The notes beneath the pieces are model-generated. The model did not search any database, was not told where the DNA came from, and worked only from the letters and a program-made list of their open reading frames with translations. From an uncultured Gammaproteobacteria bacterium (GTDB taxonomy: Bacteria; Pseudomonadota; Gammaproteobacteria; GCA-001735895), in NCBI GenBank assembly GCA_937894085.1, contig CALCSG010000397.1, positions 1 through 53,373 of the forward strand: a stretch of DNA of 53,373 nt. Reading direction: 5' to 3'. Both the position numbers and the translations under genes were made by a program. Positions 16,799 to 25,077 of this stretch are shown piece after piece. Position 1 is the first letter of the stretch. Each line of letters starts with the position of its first letter.

Positions 16799-16819
16799 TG
16801 GTACAACCAGGAGTAAAAA

Positions 16820-18352
16820 ATGTTAAATACAGCTGAACTCTATTCTGGCAAAACGGATCTAGCGGCTATTACACCACTGGATACCATATTTGCAGAATAT
16901 AGAAGTAAAAAAGATTCCATTGAAAAAATAGCAGAATTTGTTTCCGGCAACAGTGCTGTTATGAGTTATTTTTTTGATGGGGCCAGAGTAAGTAGAAACA
17001 CAGGATCTTATAGTGCTTCTACTTTCTTTGAGGTTAAACATGCTATTGCATCGTTAGATGCTGAATACTGGGCAAGAGTGATGTCAATGACAGATGTGCT
17101 CGAATCCATGCCGGCCTCTAAACGTAATGAATGGAACAAGCAGATAAGGGAGCATGAAACGCCTGAATTTTTACGTGATACGGTTCATTCAACCATGAAT
17201 GATCTATTGGTAAAAAGACAGCAATTCTTTGCAGAAAGGGTTGATGGTATCTTCAGGGCTCTCAGTGCAGAGCATCTGACTAATCGACCAGAAGGTTTTA
17301 TGAAGCGCATGATCATTAATAGGATGATGACCTATTATCAAACAGTAGATCATGACACAGCCAATTATGTTCATGATTTAAGGTCTGTGATTGGTACCTT
17401 TATGGGTCGTGAAATACCACATAGCCGTTCAACTGATTATGCAATCAGTCATATTTACGACAGTGGGGATACTGGTCAGTGGCATAGCTTCGATGGTGGT
17501 GCCTGGAAAATAAAGCTGTTTAAAAAGGGGACTGCGCATATTGATATCCACAGTTCCATGGCTTATCGACTTAACCAGGTGCTGGCCAGCATGTACCCAA
17601 CGGCTATTCCGGCTAAGTTTAAAACGCAGCCAAAACGATTCAAAGAGCATGATATTAAAATGGATTTATTGCCCTTTGCTGTGTTGGATGAGATAGGTCA
17701 CTTCCGAGAAAATGGCGACGATAGCATTACCTTTTACAGTTCTACAATTTCTAAGCAAACTGAAAGAGTATTGCGATATATTGGTGGTGAAAATACCTGG
17801 GGATCTAACTGGACTTTTGGATACCCGGTTAAGGATATTCTCCAAGATATAATCCGTACCGGGTCGTTACCGGAAAAGAAAACGCATCAGTTTTTTCAAA
17901 CCCCGGAAACACTCGCAGATCGGGTTGTTGGTATAGCTGAAATTGGAGAGAATCATTCAGTATTGGAGCCCTCTGCCGGGCACGGTGCGATTTGTAAGTT
18001 TCTACCCAAAGAGCGTTTAACCTGCATTGAGCTTGCACATTTTAATTGCCGTGTATTGCAAAAAAAGGGTTACAGTCCTATACAGGCAGATTTTCTGCAG
18101 TGGGAAAGTGATCTCAAATTCGATAGGGTGATATTAAACCCTCCCTACTCAAAAAATAGAGCTCTGGATCACCTGAAGAAAGCCCACCAGTATTTAGCAA
18201 ATGACGGGAGGCTTGTGGCTATTCTGCCGGCCTCAATGAAAGAAAAAGAGTTCTTTCCTGACTTAACGCATGAGTGGTCGGAAGTTTTGTCGAATGAGTT
18301 CAGGGAAAGCGGAACCGGAGTCAATGTAGTCATACTGACTTTGTATCGCTAG
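16820..18352 (+). CDS. DUF4942-type protein with a C-terminal N6-adenine methyltransferase domain
   Basis: The N-terminal and middle part (about 1-340) resembles DUF4942 proteins of plasmids and prophages; a typical piece is GGAWKIKLFKKGTAHIDIHS. The C-terminal 150 residues are a class I SAM methyltransferase: SAM-binding LEPSAGHGAI at about 382 and the catalytic NPPY at about 440 (VILNPPYSKNR), as in adenine-N6 DNA methyltransferases. No restriction partner lies beside it, so it may protect the element from host restriction. ATG at 16820 follows CAGGAG and a full leader; a terminator closes the unit. Confidence 0.8.
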   Translation: MLNTAELYSGKTDLAAITPLDTIFAEYRSKKDSIEKIAEFVSGNSAVMSYFFDGARVSRNTGSYSASTFFEVKHAIASLDAEYWARVMSMTDVLESMPASKRNEWNKQIREHETPEFLRDTVHSTMNDLLVKRQQFFAERVDGIFRALSAEHLTNRPEGFMKRMIINRMMTYYQTVDHDTANYVHDLRSVIGTFMGREIPHSRSTDYAISHIYDSGDTGQWHSFDGGAWKIKLFKKGTAHIDIHSSMAYRLNQVLASMYPTAIPAKFKTQPKRFKEHDIKMDLLPFAVLDEIGHFRENGDDSITFYSSTISKQTERVLRYIGGENTWGSNWTFGYPVKDILQDIIRTGSLPEKKTHQFFQTPETLADRVVGIAEIGENHSVLEPSAGHGAICKFLPKERLTCIELAHFNCRVLQKKGYSPIQADFLQWESDLKFDRVILNPPYSKNRALDHLKKAHQYLANDGRLVAILPASMKEKEFFPDLTHEWSEVLSNEFRESGTGVNVVILTLYR

Positions 18353-18440
18353 AACATAAGCAGGCAAGTAAGGTATGCCATTACCGTATTTCAAAAGATG
18401 AACTGGGTAACAGGAATATTTTGATTGGCGTAGAAACAGA

Positions 18441-18470
18441 AAACCCCGGTGTAAAAGCACCGGGGTTTTT
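18441..18470 (+). terminator. Rho-independent terminator after the methyltransferase unit
   Basis: AACCCCGGTG-TAAAAG-CACCGGGGTT with a terminal T-run. The 90 bp between the methyltransferase stop and this stem are open in one frame without a start (..HYRISKDELGNRN..), possibly a gene remnant. Confidence 0.85.
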
Positions 18471-18544
18471 GTCTGTAAATCGGTTGGTATTCCCTGATTT
18501 ATTGTCTTAATAACCAGTCAAAGTTGATCAGCAGATGGGTTTAT

Positions 18545-19051
18545 CTAGGTTGGTGATGAATCTTCGCCGCATAGAGCAAGAATTTCCTGACACAATTGAG
18601 GTGATATTCGATAACCATTACTTCGAAGAATTTCCAGTACTGGAGCAACTGAATTAATAACTCCTTTCTGCTTCATCTTTATGAAAATTGCACCTGTGCC
18701 TCTGGGTGTAATACCTCTGCTTTTAGCAACGCGACGCCCCTTTTTCCCATTAATAATGATGTCGACTCCTAATTCTCCTGCTAATGCCAGTGCTTCAGCC
18801 TCTCCTGGGCCGAGCAATTTTGTAAGCGCCTTTAGTGCTTGCTTGTCATTCGTTTTCTTGCGTTTGATGAAGCCAGTCAAAAGTGCTTCTTTAATTTCAG
18901 GTGCTCCTGGCCTCGAAAGATCGCACAACACTTCATGCTCGACTGCGGGAGGGATATAGATAAACCGAAATAGAGTTTCTAGTTGAGGCAGTAAACCGGA
19001 CGTCCCCAACGCAATGAGCGGCCCGGCATCACTGACAACGATATCATTCAC
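18545..19051 (-). CDS. PIN-domain toxin, DUF3368 family
   Basis: A 168-aa PIN-fold ribonuclease-like toxin. The N-terminal VVSDAGPLIALG contains the first catalytic Asp (D8); YIPPAVEHEVL and the GPGEAEALALA helix carry the second and third acidic positions. The fourth motif, normally an Asp in a pattern like LLDExxGRxxA, reads IIINGKKGRRVAKSRG with N101 in place of Asp, so activity could be reduced. Partner of the UPF0175-type antitoxin gene, which it overlaps by 8 bp. The pair is expected to act as an addiction module for the element. Confidence 0.8.
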   Translation of the reverse strand: MNDIVVSDAGPLIALGTSGLLPQLETLFRFIYIPPAVEHEVLCDLSRPGAPEIKEALLTGFIKRKKTNDKQALKALTKLLGPGEAEALALAGELGVDIIINGKKGRRVAKSRGITPRGTGAIFIKMKQKGVINSVAPVLEILRSNGYRISPQLCQEILALCGEDSSPT

Positions 19052-19370
19052 CTAGACCCTCCAGGTCCTCTAACAGTTCCTCTTTAGATTGATCTACCAC
19101 AACCACATCCAGGGCGGCCAGTTTTTCCATAAATGCAGCCATTGACATCTTAGCCACCCTTGACGCTTTGGATAGAGTCAGCACGCCGTCCTCAAACAAT
19201 TTGACTGCGATATCCACATGCACACCTTCTTCTAAAAGATAATCATCAAATGGAACAGATAGCGACATTGGCTCACTTCTGTTTGTTAGAAGAACGACTT
19301 CTCCTGATTGTGCAGATTTATTGAGTACGCCAGGATTTTCTCTCAAAGCTCTCACACCGACCGTTTTCAT
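19044..19370 (-). CDS. UPF0175-type antitoxin
   Basis: A 108-aa protein. The start resembles Phd/YefM antitoxins (VGVRALRENPGVLNKSAQ..EVVLLTNRSEP); the C-terminal half has the UPF0175 pattern VDIAVKLFEDGVLTLSKASRVAKMSMAAFM, usual for partners of DUF3368 PIN toxins. ATG at 19370 follows GAGA. Together with the toxin it forms a two-gene minus-strand operon between a terminator and the large helicase operon. Confidence 0.8.
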   Translation of the reverse strand: MKTVGVRALRENPGVLNKSAQSGEVVLLTNRSEPMSLSVPFDDYLLEEGVHVDIAVKLFEDGVLTLSKASRVAKMSMAAFMEKLAALDVVVVDQSKEELLEDLEGLGE

Positions 19371-20196
19371 AATGGAAATCTCGATTTAATGTACCCCTAA
19401 ATGATAGCGCAATAAAGTCGGCATTAAAGCTGCAATCCTCAGATTACAGTTATTTATTAAATAACGAACTGCACTATGGTAATGATGGGTATCGAAGGAA
19501 GCTGTTATTCCGTTCTATATTTTCTAGACTAAATATACGATTACATTGAACCTGGATATTCTATTTAAAGTCAGTTTTCATTCAGTAAATGGCGATATAA
19601 ATTTTTTGTAGGGGAGATCTTACAAAATAAATCAGATATAACTGATGTTTTTAAACCAGTTACTAATAAGAATGGCATGGTTTAGTTGAAATTTATCAGT
19701 TTAGTCTCAGGTTTGTTTCGGATCAAAGCTGATTGGAGTTATTAATATTGATTGGAAATGAAGCATGGGTAGGGAAGCTATGAGCTAAATAGCAGTCATT
19801 CGTAGGGTGATACCCGAACTTCCGAAGTATGGACTTAGTTGCCATAGCTGGTTATTCATTCATATTAAAAACATGCATTATTCCTGCAATTGATCACAGC
19901 TTTAACCAAAGAAAGTGGTCTCATTGAAAGCGGACGTTAAATCGATTTAAAAGGGTAATCTTTATTTTAAAAATGGTAATCATGTCTATACTTAAAAGCA
20001 CAGTGATCAATGATATGGCAATTTTCTGAGCAAGGCTGTATCGTCAGTCAACCCTTTTTGAAGCTCTCAACTGGTGAGATCGAAATGTATAGGCCATAGG
20101 CCGACTGTTTGCAGTTGAGTGCCCTGAGTACTCGGCATGATCAACAGTCAAATCTTCAAAAGTTGAACATAAAATTGAAATAAGAACTTATAAACA
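19371..20196. other. 826-bp gap upstream of the five-gene operon
   Basis: No supported gene. It holds a REP-like hairpin (GCTAT..ATAGC, 19772-19802) similar to one at 31391, and a degenerate leader-like pair (ACTTC-C-GAAGT at 19818-19828, then GCTGG at 19847) lacking the 3' arm. The operon promoter must lie here, but no -35/-10 pair stands out. Confidence 0.5.
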
Positions 20197-23100
20197 ATGG
20201 ATTACAACCCTTTAACACAAGAATTTAATCGTCTCTCCGGAATTCTGAATAGAAAAAAAGAAGAAAAAAGAAAACTTTATGATGGACTCAAGTGGTTTGA
20301 TTCTAATGATATAGGAAGTCTATTTTCATCGCTAGAAAGTAAGGAGAATTCTAAAAGAAAGTTACTGTCACTAATAGAAGAAATTAAAATAGAAGTAGAC
20401 ATATTAAATAAAAAGATTCAGGAGACAAAGGTCCATACTAAATCTCAATTAAATCCTTTCAATTGGTTTGATGATGAGCAAAATTCCTTCCGTAAAAAAC
20501 TTAAGGAATTGAATAATGAACTAAATACGAAACAAGATTATTTGGCAATGCGAAGAAAAGCGTTATCAGGATCAAAAGATCTTATTAGTAAAGTTAGTGC
20601 AGATATTGATAAGTATAAGACTTTTGAAAGACAAAGGGTAGTTGATGAAATAGATGGGTTATCCCGAGAATTAGCATTAATTGGAGAGGAGTTTAAAGAA
20701 GTATCTAAATTAAAAAACAATGTAGATGCTGAGTTGGCACCGATCTTGAAGCAGATAAAAAATTACAAATCTATGCTTTCTTCAGCAAAAAAGAAAATAA
20801 GTGATGCAGAGTCATTTGAATTGGACTTGGATCTTGCTGCCAATTCCTATGAGAAGGCAATGATTCACCAGGAATGTGAAGATGACTTAGGTGAAGGCAA
20901 ACCAAAAAATATTATAAGAAAACATGAAAGGATTGCCATAAAAATTGAGAAGGATATTGGGCAAGCGGAAAAAAGAGTTATCCAAATTGGAAAAAAAGCC
21001 GAGCAATTTCTAATGAGGCGCCTTAATTCAAAAAAGACCAATGACACCTCTCCCAAAAATGAATATAGCAATAAAAATAATGAACCAATATCAGAGCCAT
21101 TTAATAAATCCCAGCAAAAAGAAAAGGATAATACAGTGAATATCTATCTTGATTTCGAAAAAAACGAGGATGATAACGAGGATAAACATGGCAGGGTTTA
21201 TCCCGGATTGCGTTCACAGTTAGAGAATCTTCGTCGAAGTCATGGCAATACACTTTTCCCGGATTCACCACCAGGAGAAGACATACTATCCACATTTGTG
21301 GATACATTTTTTCCGGAAGGAGTTACCCAGTCATATTTTATTTGCAATATTAGCCTGAAAGCTGATGAGCCTTTACTTTCAATCAGGCCGCAGATTATTG
21401 GCCCCAGGCTTGAACGGTTACTACCCAGAGGTAGATCGTTAGCGGTATTTGGAAAGCTTATCGATAACCAGCGGGACAACGATAACCCGGTGTTTATGGT
21501 GCGACGAATCGTCGATTTGTCACATTCTGAAGCAAGGCCTTTTGAGCATTCGATTTCTGGTTTAGTTTTTAGCCAGTCCCAGAACGTTTATCCAGGTTTC
21601 AAACGTGAGGAAAACGCTTTATCGAGTGAGTTTATCTTTCAGCTTCCATCTATTTCAATTGAAACAAAAAAACGTCTGAAGGATTGGCGGGCATATCTAG
21701 ACTGGAGGGAGCGACTTGTGCGAGCGCGCCTCGTCGGGCTGAGATACCTTAAAGTTGAAATGCTGGAAGATGGTCGTGTTCGTTTTCTAACGGCCTGTGA
21801 GTCTAAATCAAGCTTTGACCAGGTCCGCAAGACGCTGCGCAGTGACGGACTGAATGCTTATGACCTCAACTATTCACTGGACCCCTGGCAGTTTGATTAC
21901 AACGGCAGGCATCGTGGGCGTGGTACAGAGTTGGGTGATTTTGTCAGTCAGAAAGATGTGCGTAAACCGAGCGATATCGATACCACTGGAATGCCATGGG
22001 ATGAGCCCTATTTTATGTACATTCACTTCCGGCTTCCGGAGGATGCCCAGAATGAGTTTGATGGCATTCTGAATGGCGGTGGAGCCTTTGATGATGCTGC
22101 CAGGCAGTATATTAAAGGTGTTCATCAAACTGGTTTTTTAACCTTATCTGTCGTAGGTGATATATCACTCATTGATCGTCAGCGTAAGGAACTGGTTTTA
22201 CTGCAAAATGAATCTGGTTATGCACCATTTCTTTCGTCATATCTATTCAACATTAAGGCGGCAAATGAACCATCGGAACTCAAACAGATAGGCGATAATC
22301 AATGGCTTCAGTCCAGTCTCAATGATGACCAGCGGCTTGCTGTAAGAAAAATGATCAGCACTCCTGACCTTGCAATGGTGCAGGGCCCGCCTGGAACGGG
22401 TAAGACCACGATGATTGCCGAAGCCTGCTGGCAGTTTGTCCAGGAGGGCAAGAAAGTGCTAATCGTCTCTCAGGCCAGTCTGGCTGTCAATAACGCGTTA
22501 GAGCGGCTGGCAAAAATACCAGCAATACGTGCTATCCGGTTGAGTCGACGTGAAAGGAAGAATGAACGAGAACATCCCTACAGCCAGGAGCACGCACTGG
22601 AAACCTATTATGGAAGTATTGCTATCGCTTGCGAGAGTCGCACACTGGATGTCTGGACCAGTGCTGACGAGCGTTTAAATGGCTTGAACGATTGGATTTC
22701 ATCAGTAGATCTGGTTTCTAGTGATGTAAATTCTTTACGTTTAAAAACTAACGAAATGACGCAGCAACGTACAGCCTTGAAAGCAGAATTGAAACGCCTT
22801 CATGAGTCTGATGAGTATGCCAGGAACATCGAACAAATGCGGCAGGAGGTGGCGGGATTTCGGGCATTTATCGAAGGCGCCGATTCTTTTAGCGGAACAA
22901 TTCCTGATCAGTTGCTGAGAATTGTTTATGACCGAATAATCCTTGCGCTGAATCGATTAACCGAAGTCGGTATCCGGGCGAATAAATTGTGGATACAATT
23001 TGAATACGGCTCCGCATTAGAACGTACACATTTTACAGTCGATGCTTTGCTGAACTGGCGGAAGGTAATTGCTTTCAAGGCACAGATTAATGGCGACCGA

Positions 23101-25077
23101 GAGAGATTGAAAACTACAGAAGGCGATACTGTCCTCTCACCGGAATCTGCTATACGTTTAGCGGAATTGCAACGCAATCTTGAAGCTACTGAAAAGGCTA
23201 TGATAGAAGATGCCAGTAAGGTATCTGAGTGGCGAGCTCTTCAAAAAGAGATTCGTGAAGTTAAACGCCAGGGCGCAGGGCTAGACAGGGGCACCTACGC
23301 TCGCCTGTTCAATGTATCCGAGAATAAATCGCTTCCGGTTTTGACCGATCCGGGAAGCACCCGCGCCCGAGTCATTGATGTGCTGGATCAAACCTATGCC
23401 TTAATTTCGGAAATTGAAAGCATGATCGAACATGGCCTGGATGACCTCCATAAAGAGCTGGATAGTTTTGTTGGGAACCTGCCAGGTGTAGAAGTCGATA
23501 TAGATGAATTGCGGCGAATCGAGGGAGAGCTACGTCACCTGATGGAACGCCAGAAGGAAGCTTCATTTGAACTCTCTGATAAGGAAAAGCGCTTAAAGGA
23601 CATCCTCCAAAAACAACCTGGAAAAAAACCATCGGTCATCCTGGAGCTCGCAGATCTCCCTGAACTGCGAAAAACTGCTGAGAGCGAACGCAGTTCATTA
23701 TCAGCCACTCTCGATCAGAGCAGGGCCTTCCGCGAAACGTGGGGAGATCTGATTCAACAGTGGGCATCAGACCTTAGAAATTCTGAAACCATAAAGTGTG
23801 ATCAGGACAACTTTTTTTCGAATTACATCAATGCGTGTAATGTAGTTGGTGTGACCTGTACCGAAAATAGACGTACCCTCGAAGATGCAGGGCACACCTG
23901 GTTTGATGCGGTAATCGTGGATGAGGTAAGCAAAGCAACTCCAACAGAAATCATCATGCCTTTGATGATGGGTAGGACGGCGATCCTGGTTGGAGACCAT
24001 CGGCAATTGCCACCTCTTTTTAAGGAGCAGGAAGGATCCTGGGAAGAGGCCATTGCCGACCAAGAGGAATCGTCCGATGAAGACCAGAATACGGATAGCG
24101 AACTGAACGCTGAAAACTTCGAGCGTTTTAAAAAAATGGTCACTTCGTCACTCTTCAAAGAGCACTTTGAAAATGGCCCTGATAGCCTTAAGTCATTCCT
24201 GTTTACACAGTACCGGATGCATCCACAGATTATGCGGGTGGTGAACCAGTTTTATGAAAACAGGCTTCAATGCGGATTGTCAGATCCCGACGGCCAGGTG
24301 CCGGGTTCTGATCCAGGCGGACACCGTATTCATGGTTTAACCCTGAATGGCGAGAAATCTCAACAATATGTTGTTCCCGAACGGCATGTGGCCTGGCTTG
24401 ATTCAACCCTGGACCCTCACCACAAGCCTCACCACGAACGCCGTGATTTGGGTACCAGCAAGGTCAATGAACTCGAGTGCATCTTGATCGCAAGGGCTTT
24501 ATGCGATATCGAAATGTCATGCAGAGAACAGGGGTTTGGATCAAAGGGTAAGCCACGAAAGCAAGTGGGTGTTATTACCTTCTATGGACGCCAGGTGCGA
24601 GCGATACGTGAAGCAATAAATCGTATTCAGTCGACGCGTAAAATTCACTTTAATGCCATCGAATACGACATCAACACGGTAGATAGATATCAAGGACAGG
24701 AGCGACCGATTATTATAGTTAGCATGGTAAGAAACCCAACATTCAAGCTTTCTCAAAGGGCTAATACGGCCCAGTTTGAGAGAATCAACGTTGCATTTTC
24801 AAGGGCTCAAGAACTTTTAATAGTAGCAGGAGCAAAGGATGTTTTCTGCCAATATCCAGTTTTCCTTCCTCACCTTGACCGGCCTGGAAAGCGTAAAGTT
24901 GAAGTGTATCGGCATATCATCGATGAGATTCAACGCAACGGCGGTCTGTGGTCATCCGACTATATCGTATCTGCACATGAGTACGACGGACTTCTTCCCA
25001 AAGGATTTCCCAGGCAGTCATCAAATCATCGTTTCAATCAGAAAAACAATCATCGCAAAGGAAAAAGTAGATTATGA
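20197..25077 (+). CDS. UPF1/DNA2-like superfamily 1 helicase with a long coiled-coil N-terminus, 1626 aa
   Basis: Residues 1-300 are mostly coiled coil; about 370-690 form a folded region of unknown type; the helicase core starts near 715. Motifs: Walker A GPPGTGKT (about 729), motif II DEVSKATP (about 1241), motif III VGDHRQLPP, motif IV YRMHPQI (about 1339), motif V DRYQGQER (about 1499) and motif VI NVAFSRAQE (about 1534). A 450-residue insert between motifs I and II is predicted coiled coil. COG1112-type helicases of this sort occur in several antiphage systems (for example Mokosh), without the partners seen here. ATG at 20197 has a poor ribosome site. It overlaps the next gene by 4 bp (ATGA). 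Confidence 0.85.
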   Translation: MDYNPLTQEFNRLSGILNRKKEEKRKLYDGLKWFDSNDIGSLFSSLESKENSKRKLLSLIEEIKIEVDILNKKIQETKVHTKSQLNPFNWFDDEQNSFRKKLKELNNELNTKQDYLAMRRKALSGSKDLISKVSADIDKYKTFERQRVVDEIDGLSRELALIGEEFKEVSKLKNNVDAELAPILKQIKNYKSMLSSAKKKISDAESFELDLDLAANSYEKAMIHQECEDDLGEGKPKNIIRKHERIAIKIEKDIGQAEKRVIQIGKKAEQFLMRRLNSKKTNDTSPKNEYSNKNNEPISEPFNKSQQKEKDNTVNIYLDFEKNEDDNEDKHGRVYPGLRSQLENLRRSHGNTLFPDSPPGEDILSTFVDTFFPEGVTQSYFICNISLKADEPLLSIRPQIIGPRLERLLPRGRSLAVFGKLIDNQRDNDNPVFMVRRIVDLSHSEARPFEHSISGLVFSQSQNVYPGFKREENALSSEFIFQLPSISIETKKRLKDWRAYLDWRERLVRARLVGLRYLKVEMLEDGRVRFLTACESKSSFDQVRKTLRSDGLNAYDLNYSLDPWQFDYNGRHRGRGTELGDFVSQKDVRKPSDIDTTGMPWDEPYFMYIHFRLPEDAQNEFDGILNGGGAFDDAARQYIKGVHQTGFLTLSVVGDISLIDRQRKELVLLQNESGYAPFLSSYLFNIKAANEPSELKQIGDNQWLQSSLNDDQRLAVRKMISTPDLAMVQGPPGTGKTTMIAEACWQFVQEGKKVLIVSQASLAVNNALERLAKIPAIRAIRLSRRERKNEREHPYSQEHALETYYGSIAIACESRTLDVWTSADERLNGLNDWISSVDLVSSDVNSLRLKTNEMTQQRTALKAELKRLHESDEYARNIEQMRQEVAGFRAFIEGADSFSGTIPDQLLRIVYDRIILALNRLTEVGIRANKLWIQFEYGSALERTHFTVDALLNWRKVIAFKAQINGDRERLKTTEGDTVLSPESAIRLAELQRNLEATEKAMIEDASKVSEWRALQKEIREVKRQGAGLDRGTYARLFNVSENKSLPVLTDPGSTRARVIDVLDQTYALISEIESMIEHGLDDLHKELDSFVGNLPGVEVDIDELRRIEGELRHLMERQKEASFELSDKEKRLKDILQKQPGKKPSVILELADLPELRKTAESERSSLSATLDQSRAFRETWGDLIQQWASDLRNSETIKCDQDNFFSNYINACNVVGVTCTENRRTLEDAGHTWFDAVIVDEVSKATPTEIIMPLMMGRTAILVGDHRQLPPLFKEQEGSWEEAIADQEESSDEDQNTDSELNAENFERFKKMVTSSLFKEHFENGPDSLKSFLFTQYRMHPQIMRVVNQFYENRLQCGLSDPDGQVPGSDPGGHRIHGLTLNGEKSQQYVVPERHVAWLDSTLDPHHKPHHERRDLGTSKVNELECILIARALCDIEMSCREQGFGSKGKPRKQVGVITFYGRQVRAIREAINRIQSTRKIHFNAIEYDINTVDRYQGQERPIIIVSMVRNPTFKLSQRANTAQFERINVAFSRAQELLIVAGAKDVFCQYPVFLPHLDRPGKRKVEVYRHIIDEIQRNGGLWSSDYIVSAHEYDGLLPKGFPRQSSNHRFNQKNNHRKGKSRL

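Noticed and set aside
18353-18440. Open frame after the methyltransferase stop
   Set aside because: No start codon; it runs into a strong terminator. Mentioned there as a possible remnant only.
19818-19880. Leader-like P0/P1 pair upstream of the five-gene operon
   Set aside because: P0 pairs, but the 3' arm of P1 and the whole A-E core are missing; at most a decayed copy, so not counted in the family.
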